Below, piece by piece: positions 24,201 through 35,694 of a stretch of DNA of 64,000 bases. The notes below the pieces were generated by a model, which had not been told where the DNA came from, searched no databases, and saw nothing but the letters and a program-made list of their open reading frames with translations. The position numbers and the translations under genes are program-made. Position 1 is the first letter of the stretch; each line of letters opens with the position of its first letter. Source of the DNA: Klebsormidium nitens (taxonomy: Eukaryota > Streptophyta > Klebsormidiophyceae > Klebsormidiales > Klebsormidiaceae); assembly GCA_000708835.1 (NCBI GenBank), contig DF237007.1:62001-126000 (forward strand), given 5' to 3'.

Positions 24201-25464
24201 AAGATCGCGCCGCGGCGTCCGAGATTGTCCGCCAGGAGGGGGTGCTCAAAGCCGTCGCGGAGTATGTCAACAACGCCCCCGAGGAGGACTTCGCAATAGA
24301 GTTCGGCGACAGCGGCCCAGTCCAAAAGTACGATGTAAGCCTCTGAAACTTTCTCCAGGTTTTCGCGCTACTGATTGTCAAGGTTATCACTGATTTCAGC
24401 AGAGTTCTAGTTCTCGTCTGCATAAATCAACCCCATACGGCTGCAGCTCAAGCTCAAGCGGCTGCACTGCACAACCGTTTACTCGACGTAAAAGGCTCTC
24501 GTATGTCACGTTGGCCAGACTCTTCTCCCGCAGTGTGCACACATAACCCAAGCTACACGCTTCAAAGTGTGTATTAGAAATCGATTATAATTCTTGCACG
24601 TTGCCTCTTTCCCGCAGCCCCTGCCGGACCTGTTCATATCCTTCCTCTCCGTCGAGGATCTGCAACCTGGCGCGCTCACCCCGGCGGTCGTCTCCACTCT
24701 AGTTCGTATCGCCGCTGGACCCGGCGCCGCGGCCGCGACGCGCTCCCAAGCCGCGGACCTGCTACGGCGCTTCCTGGGGGAGGGTTTAGTGTCCCCCGAC
24801 CAAACCGGGGTGCATATCCCGTGCGACGAGTGCGGGGCGGAGAAGTTCCCCGGGGAGCTCAAGCGGTGTTCCCGGTGCAAGTGAGCTCACCCCCGGGTTA
24901 ACAATTATGACTTGTCCGAGGCGGATGCAAACTTGTCAGATTCGAAGCCGATCCGAACTCGGATCAAAAGCAAGCTTTGATTGCGCTTCCCCGATCTGAA
25001 ACGGGTCCGACTTTATTGAAACCTATCCGAATAGTCGCTATTCTTCGCATACTATTTGTACCTGGTCCGGACAAAAGCGTTCCAGCAATGCCGTGCGAGC
25101 TTGCTTTGACATCACAGAAGCGTGTTGCTCATATCGTGCCAGTAAAGAGGCAAGCTTTGAGAGGTGTTGCTACACACCCAAGTGGCCTGGCGTGGCTTCC
25201 GACTTGATGTCTTTGAAGAGATCAGATTGTTTCTGAATCTTCTGCCGGATCTTCAGCCTGCGAGAACCTGCTTGCTAGTTCTGCCCGCGCACTGAACCCG
25301 CGAGTAAGCTTTTATGCCTCGAAGTTTTTCTATCCAGCATCATCACCTTTTGCTGTGCGTTTTCACGCAGAGAAGCCCGGTACTGCAGCCCCGAGTGTCA
25401 GCGGGCTAGCTGGAAGGAGCACAAGAAGAACTGTGTGGAGGCTCTGCCGGCGTCTGCACACTAA
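21282..25464 (+). CDS. MYND zinc-finger protein of helical-repeat type
   Basis: Exons 21282-21851, 22311-22605, 23360-23569, 23892-23994, 24196-24334, 24618-24880 and 25371-25464 give 557 residues with every phase consistent. The first about 500 residues are mostly helical, leucine-rich and without recognised motifs. Conserved-looking stretches include TVNRLCAEDLERAFHLF, SEGGPGCHSKFHEAGALEPL and THWNYDLHSGLTAINIV. The last exons encode a MYND finger at about 509-549: CDEC, then RCSRC, RYC, C, H and C (YCSPECQRASWKEHKKNC), with all eight zinc ligands present and split by the last intron. MYND domains usually bind proline-rich partners. Land plants have uncharacterised proteins with a C-terminal MYND of similar size, which I infer to be relatives. 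The start codon is the first ATG; an upstream exon cannot be excluded. Intron 5 contains a repeated acceptor-like tract at 24497-24533. Confidence 0.8.
24497..24617 (+). repeat. Duplicated acceptor tract in MYND gene intron 5
   Basis: CACGTTG followed within 14-22 bases by CTCCCGCAG/TTCCCGCAG occurs twice. One copy ends at about 24533 and the other at the real exon 6 acceptor at 24617, about 84 bp apart. The sequence after the first copy no longer resembles the exon. Confidence 0.45.
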
Positions 25465-26588
25465 TTGAGGAAAGAACCCAAAGAAAGCCTCTAGCCGAGC
25501 GGCAAAGTCCTACCCGGATATAGACGCGAATGTATGCAATGACAATTGCGCATGCTCACTGTCGGAGGAGTTTCCCCCTCTTCAATACGCCTTCTTTTAA
25601 TTCTGATCTGCAATAATATCTGAGCTTTCGTTTTCCAATAGCTGAAAACGAAGGATGTCTAAAGCTTGTGATGTAATCAGGATTTGGAAGACCAGACGAT
25701 AGTAAGTGCAAACGTTTTGAGGAGGCCCAAGACTCGTCCTCCAAGGAAGACGGCAGTATGTCCACCTCTTGTCCTGCAAGTCGTATCCGGTCTTAACCTA
25801 GTAGAATCAGTGACGTGTATGTAGCGCCCTGCAACTGTATGTATGACAGATTTACGTGGGCCAAAAGCATGAGAATATGCGCGAGCACAGGGTTTTTCCC
25901 GTGTGGTTTAGTCTCATGGTCAAAGAGTGTAAATGTACGTTGAGGCGACGTTCATGAGCCGGCCCAGTGCAATTCACAATTCAGGTGATTATAGGTCATG
26001 ATAGGATCGGACGGGATTGCTGTCTTTTCCAGCTAGGATCGCGTCGATGCAATTTGGTAGTTGCCATGGCCGCACGGAACGCAACTGGCTCTGGCAAAGA
26101 ATCGTGAACAACCTTGCCCGAGCCTTATATACCATCCGACACGCAACTCCCAATGAGCCCGTTAAAATTCCTCGGCATACCATTGCATGAGTCGGCGGCC
26201 CGGTCAGATGCATAAATGACAAAAAGCATGCACGTCATTGAATGTCAGGACATTCAGACACACATTCTGTGATGCGGCGATCGATCGCGAGAGCCCTATA
26301 CCGCAACAAACAATCCGATTGTAGGTGTGCTTGCATATTCAACAAGCTCGTCGTCTGACGCGGAGTACAGGCTGTTTGTACACTCTTCTACCTCTCAAGG
26401 TCGGATCATGGTCTGGCCCATGAGGACGTGCAGTCTATTGTAGTGGTTCGGATCGCTAAATGGACAATTTCGGACGTTGCCATGGCAGGTAACTGTTATG
26501 GGTGTTGACGTCCCTGGAAGTACTCTAGTCATGAGAAGCCAGACCTTTATAACTCTTCAACTGTTTTCTAACGAAACGGACACTACTG
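25465..26588. other. Gene-free spacer between convergent MYND and flavoprotein genes
   Basis: About 1.1 kb holding the two facing 3' ends. Nothing coding is supportable. Short frames on both strands lack motifs. Confidence 0.45.
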
Positions 26589-29500
26589 TTACGCAAACTG
26601 TGTTTGACGCTCACTCGACGGCACGGGGGAGGGCTGCTGCTCTGCTGATGGATCTGACGCCCCTTCTCCGACCAGCTTTCCAAATACCATGCACTCCAGC
26701 AGCGAATTGCCTGCTAAGCGATTGGCGCCATGGACTCCACCTGCAAAGGCCACATTTGCCATTTGAGGTCGACACCATCGTTTTGTACTCTTCAACGTGT
26801 TAAAGTGGTCTCCAATACAGCTTGAGAGGACAGGAGGTGCGATAACACAACAGGGACTCGTGACTTCGCCCTTCATGACTTAGACCGGCGTCGGCACAAC
26901 CAGTACATCGTCTCGGACAAAGTATCGGCACTTAATTATTGTCGCTGCAATTATTATTGGAGGGAACAATCTCGCAAGGACCACGCGATCATCCACCTTG
27001 TAACTGAGCTGAGAAGCGCACGGAAGGGCAATAAGTCTACGACTGTTGCTATGTATAGAAGCGGCGGCAGAATCTCATCGGAAGGGCCACCATTTCTCCA
27101 ATCCGCGGCCAATCAACGGGCCGCCTGTTGCAAATTTGAGAACGCCACACGTACGGTGTTTCGCGCGATTTATTTCGCTCGAGAAAGCGAATTAGTATTC
27201 GTATTGCGCAAGGTGGGGGCTGCTGCTACGCTTCTATAAAGATAACGATCTACAATTTTTAAATGTCGCAATCGAGGAGACCGAAATTCCAGCCAGACCC
27301 ACCTGTCACCTCTCCGGCCGCCCACAGCCCGGGAATGACGTCACCCGCTTGCGTTAGCACCCGCCCCCCGGTGTCGATCTTCAGCCCGCCCATCGTGTAA
27401 TGGAGTGACGGAGTAACTAGACACGTGTATAAAGACTGGTCCAGGCGGAAGAGCACGGGCGCCGACGGTTTTCCGAACGCGTCGTGCTCGACGCGTCCGT
27501 ACTCGTCCAGCGTCCGGGCCACGTGGGCCACGGGGAGGCGCCAATGATCGCACAGCTCTTCCTCCGTGGCGAACTGACAGAGGCGAAGGAAAGAGTTCAG
27601 AAAATGGGAGAGCTCTGAAACCTTGAGGTTCTTAAGGCAATAGAGAGCGTCAGAGATGTACGAGACTTCGGAGAGAGTCTGTGGTCAGTAAAGAAAGAAA
27701 GAGCGTTGTAGTTGTTGCAAGGAGTGAAAGAAGAATCCACAACGCTTTGCAGTTCGCCAGTAGCGGGGGTGGGAGAGTGACAAGCAGAGATGTCGGTTTC
27801 TGGACGGACTGGCTGCCGAGTCGTAGTTAGAGGCCGCACGATTGCAGTGGTGGGGCCACGAGGGGCGGTCTCTGTGATGGATCGACTGGTGGCTACGTAT
27901 CAGTGCAAAACTAGGACGTTCAAAGATTACGCACTCTACGGTGAAAGCCAGGATTCCGCTGGTGGCCAGAGCAGCAACGGAAACGGATCGAGATATGGGT
28001 TTAGCACAAGGCAACGAAGATTGTCCAGGCAGACAGGATTGCGCTACGATTGCTTCTTGATGTGAATAAAAAGCTTCAATATCTTGCGGGTTGATATTCA
28101 GTTACCACTGTGCTTGACTAATAGACAGTTGAAACCCTGCTTCTGACCATTGACAGTTATCAAAAATCCTTCATATCGTTTTTAAGACATATTATTAACA
28201 AGGTGAACTTGCGCTCAGTACGCAGCTTGAATTCACCGTTTTCCCATCGGTAACAACCATCTCCTCACCTTTTGCATGAAGCCCATCTTCATGTAGAACT
28301 CCGCGACCGACCGCCCGAACCGCTCGACGCTCTCGTCGTTAAGCACCAAAAACGCGGTAACGGGTGCGAGCGTCGCCTCCTCCGCCGCTCGTTTTGTCGC
28401 GCCTTCTAGTTGCAGCGGCTGACAGTGCTCCAAGATTGCCTGCGCGACCACATCCCTGGAAAGACAGGGTTTGAGAAAGTCAGAAGTGCTGCCACGTGGC
28501 GCTCGAGCGGGCTGCCACCTCAGCAGAAAGAGGTGTCTGACTTTTGCCTCAGCGGCTGCAATGCTACAGGATCGTGAGGGCGACAAGGTGTCTGACGAGT
28601 GGAGACTACAAGGGGTCAGAGGTGGTGCCACGTGGCTTCTAAGCGAGTCCCCACGTCACTGAAACAGGATCACTTCATGCGGTTGGCACTGTGCACATCT
28701 GAGGAGCGCCTGGGCCGCAACGTCCTTGCCGGAAGGCGCGGTCAGAAATATATTCGGACGTGGTGCCACGTGGCGTCATCAGATTGGACTTCACTAGATT
28801 TCTTCTGAAGCACAAAGCGAGGGTACCTGCTGCACAACTTGCGGATTCAGTATTGGAACACAATTTTGGGCAGTCTTTATCGATGGAGGTTGCATAAGTC
28901 TCTGAAGACCTCAAGAATAGACCCGACAATCGCTCGTAGAGCTGGAAACTGGAACTGGAAACTGTACCCTTAGATTCAATAGCTTGCCACGTAGAAGTCA
29001 GCGCTTTCATTTCCACCCTCAATGCCTAACATCGGCTCGTATCGACCGATTCCGCAAGATGCCGCCGGTCCCTGTAACTCTGTACCCAACCCTATACTCA
29101 TGACCCTCCGGTTCAAAACGTCAAAACACAAAAAGCCAAAAGCGTTTAACTTCTCACCGCGTGCTCAGCTCATCGACGAAGCGCTCCCCCTTCTGATTCA
29201 GCAGAATGCCCCCGATCGCGCGCAGCGCCTCGGGCGCCAGGAACTTGGTCGGGTTAGTGGGGTCTTTCGGGTCAACTAAACCCGTGGGATGCAACTGCAC
29301 CTGGTCCAGGTCCACTGACCCGGCTCCGATCGCTAACCCGAGCTTAACCCCGTCCCCTGTCGCCCAGGCGCCGTTGGTCGTGGCGAGCCGGGAAACCCCT
29401 GCAATCGGAAAAAGTCAGCATTGAGGACTAAGGAGACCGAGTCTTCGATGTGGGCTTTGTGATTTGAGAACGTTGAAAGCCGAGAAATGGTACCTGCAAA

Positions 29501-31841
29501 GTCGAGTGATCGAAAAGTCGAACGCAGAGATACACGCAGGTCTGAGCAGAGCACCACGCCGACAGAAGACCAGAACGAAATGATGACTAGATCTAAGGGA
29601 AAACCGACCTTGCGGAGGTTTTTCAGCGAAACTGCGACGCAGTGCCGACCAGATGAAGCAGTTTTGGATCTGACTAGCCTGCGCGGAGTACAGTTGGCTT
29701 CAGAGGAGACACCAGATTTCCTTGTAAAAAGGATGAAATCAACGAGATAAAGAAGAGGTTCACACGAGCAAAGCGAATGAAAGCACCACAGGTCGGAGAA
29801 AGGGAAGAAGGGCGTACAATGCAGAATTGCACCGTAGGAGGATTATGAGACAACTTTTCAACACGAGCTTTCGAAATATGCGCTGTTCTTTCTCCGAAAA
29901 CAGGATCCTGAAATGCCTTCTTCGCACCTGGAACGTGCTTCTGTAGCAACCCCTCCCGATCCGCACTATACCCCCCCGTGGCCAGAACCACCGCGTCTGC
30001 CTCCACTGCCCGGTCGCCCTCCCCCGACCCGTCCCCCACCCTGCACCGCACGCCTTTCACGCGCCCGGTGCGGGAGTCTTGGAGCAGTTCGAGCGCCCGG
30101 GTGTTGGTCAGGACTTGGACGGCGGAGGGGGGGAGGGAGTGAAGATGGTCGATGAGAGTGTGCATGATTACCCCCCCGATGTTCGTGGCTTTTGCGGTGG
30201 CGGCCGCGCGGTGGGTGCGGGGTCGAGAGTGGCCGCCTGAGGGGGAAGGAACGAAGGAGAGACAGAGTGACGAGGGGGTTCTGGTCTGGGGCACTTTAGG
30301 GCAGTGTTTGGGGTTAAAGAAAGAAGGTCTAACTGGACAAGTTGGCTTTCGGAAAAAGGGTAGTGGGGACTCGATGAATGTAGAGAATGAAAGCATGAAG
30401 GATGACAATCGGGAAGATGACGCAAGTATGACAGGCCCGTCTGACCTACTTCACGTAGGAGATGCGAGAACGCAATATGAATCTTTGGAGTGCGACTTCG
30501 GAGTGCGACTTATTGAGCTGCCTGCACGAGGCTGTGGAGACCGAGAGAAGAGTTACACGTTTTGGCTGTGCGAAGGAGAGTGCAAATCTTAGGCAATGTC
30601 GACCACTTCTCGAATTGAAGCTGACATGGAGGAGGTGCGAAAGAAGGATCCATTGCACGAGCAACTGTACAGAAGTTGAAGTACTTCAAGGCAGTATTCG
30701 ACCAACAAGAAGCACCAGCTCAGATACACTCGATATGTCTAAATGTGAGACAAACTTCCTAAACCTTCTCTTTCTTGTATGAATACGACCCGAGGTCTGT
30801 CAAAATGACGAGCTTAAACAAAAGAAAAAGAATACGCATAAGACTTGAAACAAGCCCACGAGCATGTCAGATTTTTAGTTGTTCAATCTCCTTACCACAT
30901 TGTGCGATGTTGCTAAGGTCGATGCCCAGGCTCTGAAGGGCGTCGATTGCGCCCGCCGACTTGTTGACCAGAACGTCGACCAGCTCTGCTGCGCAGCGGC
31001 CCTTTCCCGAGCGCAGCGTATCCTCCTTGAACAGGGCGGTGCTGTCTGGAATGCCGAGCGCATTCTGGGGGGCAGTCTCTACAGGCATTAGGAGGGGGGT
31101 GAGAACCGTTTTTAGTATGGTCGACCGGATCAGATGGGGCACTTGTTTCTGGTTTTCATGGGTTATCTCAGATATGTTGAAGAATGTCGGGGGTGAGATA
31201 GTCAATGAAGTTTCATGACCGTCCAATGACATGCTTGAAGTTTGAGACCGTAGCTTAGAAGCTCAAGCTCGAAAATGATGATGCCAGTTCAACACTCTTT
31301 GGTTTGGCTTCAAGCACATAAATGTGGGAGTCTCTGGACTGCTGAAATACAGATTTTAACACTCCTTCCTGAGGTAAAATGGCGATCAGACTCGCCTCTT
31401 CAGGATCTCCAACACAATGCAAGTACTGGTGCAAGAAATCGCAAAAGTTTCTAAGCTCCTAGTCTGGTTATCTCCCTTGGACACGACAAGAGGGAGAAGT
31501 TGCACACCACATATGGCTACTGAGGGAACACATATAAGCGGCCCGCGCAACGCAGGAAGATCAAGGAGGAACGATTACTCTGATTCAGAAGTCCCATCAC
31601 ATAACCCAAAGAGTTCCTGGGACTGACAAACCAGACAAAAATCAGCCTGTTGAGTAAGCAAAAGCAACTCACCGGCACCATTGATGCCTGAGCTAGCTTT
31701 AGCAGAGTTCCCCCCCAACTTGGCACACTTTTCTATGATCGTGACACGCCCCTTGTTCTTGACGACCTCGAGTGCGGCGGTAAGCCCTGCCAGCCCCCCC
31801 CCAACAATGACCACGTGCCTGCTTTCAGGAGCGGCCTCCAT
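26589..31841 (-). CDS. FAD-dependent fumarate reductase-like flavoprotein (OSM1/FRD type)
   Basis: Soluble single-subunit fumarate reductase family, reducing fumarate to succinate with FAD. Exons on the minus strand are 31841-31673, 31078-30896, 30236-29928, 29398-29158, 28455-28269, 27573-27303 and 26740-26589, giving 503 residues with consistent phases. In order: Rossmann FAD motif [16 protein letters not shown] near the N-terminus, [93 protein letters not shown] and [16 protein letters not shown]. The active-site His and Arg positions expected for fumarate reduction (in [14 protein letters not shown] and ERFVDE-STR) are present. There is no cytochrome b5 domain or ApbE-type FMN domain, unlike several fungal or trypanosomatid relatives. 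No transit peptide follows the chosen ATG (context CACCATGG), so a cytosolic enzyme is likely, though an upstream exon could add one. Introns 3 and 4 carry relics of the downstream exon starts. Confidence 0.88.
28456..28775 (-). repeat. Tandem 136-138 bp units with relics of fumarate-reductase exon 5 start
   Basis: GCCACGTGGC recurs at 28491-28500, 28627-28636 and 28765-28774. On the minus strand, the real exon start at 28455 reads GGATGTGGTCGCGCAGGC. Relics at about 28727 (GGACGTTGCGGCCCAGGCGC, later CAGTGCCAACCGC) and at 28586-28544 (TTGTCGCCCTCACGATCC, later TTGCAGCCGCTG) match exon text that ends CACTGTCAGCCGCTG. The period equals the GCCACGTGGC spacing. Confidence 0.8.
29471..29497 (-). 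repeat. Single relic of fumarate-reductase exon 4 start in intron 3
   Basis: On the minus strand, TTTGCAG is followed by GTACCATTTCTCGGCTTTCA. This resembles the real acceptor and exon start TTGCAG then GGGTTTCCCGGCTCGCCACG about 93 bp downstream. About 14 of 20 aligned bases match. Confidence 0.4.
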
Positions 31842-33327
31842 GGTGCAGTATCCAGTTGCGGGACAGGCAAGCTGCATGAAAAGCAAGGGCGAAAAATTAG
31901 ACTTCAACTGAACGAAGTTGTTTTCTCTTGTGGTTTGATCCCCCAACTTTCTGTTCAGTGAGCCTATGAAGGTACAATTTTGAGTGATTCAAGTGCAGTG
32001 ATAGCCTAGAGGGTGGTGTTCCGAGCTTGAGTACTCTGGCTGTGTTGCCTTAGTGTCAATTGAGATTACAGGCTATTGAAGGGGGCGTAGTTGCAAAAGA
32101 AGTAATTGCTGCTGGTTTGCGGACCTGGTCAATGGTAGATTTTAAGCTCCTGAGCTGCAGCTTTATCTCTGTCATTTGAGAGCTAGGGGCAATGCAGTTC
32201 AAACTAAAATATAGTAAATACCTTTTTGGTATCCGAAGGGCCATTTTGATTATCCACTCATGGATGGTGGTATAAAGTTTTGCTTGCTTTCAGAAAGCCC
32301 ACACTGGGTCAAATTAGCAAATCAGCGGAAGAGTGGTTGCTCTTAGACTGAAAGACTTATTCGAATAGCACTCTCTTTGCCCTTCCTGTGGCTGGCACAC
32401 ATTCTGCAAGGCAGGTCAATCTGCAAAAGTTGAAAGTCTCAAAATTGGGGAAGAGAAAACAAAGTAGCAGGCAATGAAGCAGATTGGGCTTAAACCAGCA
32501 ACACTTTTGCAAAGGCCAGCTAGCCATTCAATTCTGCCAGCTCACTGTCTTCGAAGCGATGCTGAGTAGTGATGTCAACAGTTGCAATGCGACCGACACC
32601 TTAACGAAGCGGGGGCATCCTGTGGAGAAGATCAGCATGGGCGTCCGTCTCTGAGGGCAATGCAAAGAAGCATTGGCAAGATGATCTCAGGGCAAGCTCG
32701 AGTGAGAAACACCTTCTGGCAATTCCTCCTTGCTCATGTTTAGGAGCGGAATGGCTGACCTCCATTCAGTGATTCACAAGCTCAAGCCTTTTCACTGGTT
32801 TCACAATGCAGAATTGGGAGAATGCAGAGCAAGGATTGTGTTCGAAAACCCTATTTCCTTTTACACTCCGTGGTTAGATGCAACCCAGGCTTGACCATCG
32901 ACACTCTTTAAACAGACGTGACTGGAAACCTACTGCGAGGTCAAAGTGTGTTGCATACGACCGCAAACCGAGGTTACTCTAAACAGGATGGAGCTCACGT
33001 CTTATATAGCTCTTGTGACGCTCATTTTTAAGCTTTTGTTTGAGCTTAAAACTTGTGTTTTGACACTATTGCAAGCGTTGCGCCTCCCACCTCAGGTTAA
33101 AAGCCCAATCCTCTCACGCAAGTGTCAACAATTAGTAGCAGAGGCGCAAAAATATACCAACAAAATTGAACAGCTGTGGTACAAGACTTCGAGCCATGCA
33201 GGATCAAAGCTTGCAGTCTACATTGAAGTGTTGAATTGCGCACCTCTAGAGCTGCACCTCTCGGTTCCTGCCAGTGCTACATCGCATTTGCGAGCCCCTT
33301 GCTGCCACCTTGCTGCAGCTGAGTCCC
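31842..33327. other. Divergent promoter interval, flavoprotein and plastid single-pass protein
   Basis: About 1.5 kb of relatively AT-rich sequence between two divergent starts. No coding sequence is supportable. An open frame at 32973-33455 overlaps the plastid gene's first exon in another frame and has no supporting features. Confidence 0.4.
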
Positions 33328-34656
33328 ATGGCGGCTGCAGCTGCAGTCTGCCGCATTCCGGCCACATTGAATTCGTGCAATTCTGCGGCAACAGCGAGTT
33401 CCACGTCATCTCGGCAGGTAAGGATGACGGACTGACAACTCGCTTTGAGGACTGACAGCTTGGAAGAGTTATTCCTCCTGCCCTTCTTGACCTCCAGGAT
33501 TTCAAGCGAACAGAGGACGAGCCAGAATTCCTGAGCGGGCTAGGATGGTGCCTTCTGGCGCTCCTTGCTGTACCATTCGAAAGTTGGCAATTTTGGATGA
33601 ATAACTTGAGGAGTTTGTGAGAGTTTGTAGGTGGTTGGGTGTTCAGTGTGTGTGGGTGTCAATTTGGCATATATTGAACCTTGTTCTGCAGCAAACTGCT
33701 TTGAGTTTGTATGGCAGCATTTCTGCAGCTTCATTCTGTATTGTCCCCTGCTGGTGGTGCTGAGAAACAGCCTCACATCTCTGCTATAAGACATATCTGG
33801 CATAAGGGTGTATACATTGTGACGTGCAATCAAAAGTCCTTTTTTGTCTAATGAAGGCCATGGGCAACAAATTGACATAGGAGCTTACTGTCAAACTGTC
33901 TGTTCAAAGTTTGCAAAGCCCTCACTATTTCTTGAGAATTGGTGCAGCAAAGGCGCCACCATTTTCGCCTCAAGCGGTGAAGTTGTTCCGTAGAATAGAA
34001 TACAATCAATGAGACATAGCCCACGGACTACTGCGTTCCTTCTCAGGGGGCATACGCTCCGTAACATAGTGTCGCACTGCAGCGACTCTGTATAATCTTC
34101 GTTGTAGCTGAGTGACAAGTTCTTCAACAGTCTGTTCTTCTTCCAGGCTTCTAGCTACCAACGGTGCTCACTTCTTCCTCAACTGCCCCGCAAGTTCCAG
34201 GCCCAAACTGCCAGGAATAGATGCACGCATCACAAACATTTTGGTGTTGCTCGACGATATGGCCGATCAGTTCGGGCGATGTCTGAGGAGGACACCACAG
34301 GCCCTCCAGCGGAATCCACGAGCAAAACGGCAGAAGAACTAGCGGCGTTAGAAAAGGCACTTGGCAAAGACAAGGTCTCGACCAAAGTCAGGCGGAGGCG
34401 GCGGCAATCAACCCCAGAAAGGGCGAAGCCTTCGAAACCTGTGCAGACTGTAAAGAAAGAGCCGTCATGGGACGAGATGAGTCCGGTGAGAAAAGTACAG
34501 GAACTCCTGTATGGCGAGAAAGGGTTTCTCTTTTGGCTGAATAAACTTGCATATGCTGCAATTTTCGGGTTGATAGGGCTTTGGATTCTGTTCCGGTTTG
34601 TGGGACCAGCGCTAGGACTCTATGACTTGGTGAACCCGCTCGATGTCCCACAATAA
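33328..34656 (+). CDS. Plastid-targeted single-pass membrane protein, unknown function
   Basis: Two exons, 33328-33417 and 34147-34656, joined in phase 0 across CAG|GTAAGG and TTCCAG|G, give 199 residues. The first exon is a textbook plastid transit start (MAAAAAVCRIPATLNSCNSA, then a Ser/Thr-rich stretch with no acidic residues). A basic stretch up to about residue 74 follows, probably still transit peptide. The mature part begins near MSEEDTTGPP. It is highly charged (KVRRRRRQSTPERAKP) and ends with a conserved-looking block LLYGEKGFLFWLNKLAYA and a single membrane helix (AAIFGLIGLWILFRFVGPAL) about 15 residues from the C-terminus. This layout fits a thylakoid or envelope protein with a soluble N-terminal tail. 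I cannot name the family. Confidence 0.75.
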
Positions 34657-35694
34657 ATCACCTTACCTGAACGCATGCAAAGGTCAAGTTTGTCAATACG
34701 GACGCTCATTGCCATACCCGATTTTCGTTTGCTATACCTAGTTCTGGATGTGAATCTCAAGAAACAACTGATCAATTGGTCAAGCATGGTACTCAATTGA
34801 CAAACAAGGTCGTTCTTTCGAGAGATTGCTCTCAGTCCTTCCGTCCTCAGCTTGCATCAACCAGTTCGTATACACGTCTTTATCCTGACAGCGCCCTGCT
34901 CGCCACAGTACGGCGTTCAGATCTTGGTTAGTTCCTGTCCGAACCGTTTTTACTGAGGGATCATGGAACTTGGTAATGTAGATGATGATGCACCGCTCCC
35001 TGAGAGCCTACGCTCGCCCGGAGCGCGCTATGTTACACGACGTTGTATAGTTGTTCAACCACCGTCCCAGCAAAACATCATGCAACGCCCAGATTAAGGT
35101 TGAGCAGAAGGTCAACCACCGCATTCCGTGGTGCAGATGGCTTGCATTCAATTGGAATTCTAGACAAAGAGGTCAATCTGAAATGAGTCCGTTGCATGCA
35201 ACCCATGGCAGACGGTCAAGACTTGGCTAGACGTCGCGCAGCATGCAAGATGCTGAAGTGCACTGATGTATGGCGTGCATGGCAGCATTATATGTATAGT
35301 CACCGCATGAAGCGCTAATCGATATGTGGGCCCCGCCGCATGCACAGCTGCCGCGGCACATGATATCGCTAGCCTCAATGATGCAGATCCGTTGTAGCCG
35401 GTCATGCTGCCATGCATCATCAGTGCGGTTCTCATCAAGGCCTGTATCAAAGACTTCTGCCTAGCTGTCGGTTAAACTTACACCGCGTAGCGTGCAACAA
35501 TTCAGCAACCGACGGGTCAATGTATAAATTGGCATGCAGCCATGAAAACCAATACGACAATACATCACAGCTGTTGCGACGGTACATGGAATCAATCTCA
35601 AATCTGATAAAGCTGTCCTTCGCGAACCCTTCGCGAACTATTCGAAACTGCGAGTTTTTGGAATCCACGTCAATTGGATAGGAGTTCACAGTAG
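34657..35694. other. Gene-free spacer
   Basis: About 1 kb with no supportable gene. A short direct repeat of TTCGCGAAC occurs twice near 35620-35636. Nothing else stands out. Confidence 0.4.

Noticed and set aside
32973-33455. Open frame starting MELTSYIALVTLIF on the plus strand
   Set aside because: It overlaps the transit-peptide exon of the plastid gene in another frame. Only the latter joins in frame to a supported second exon.
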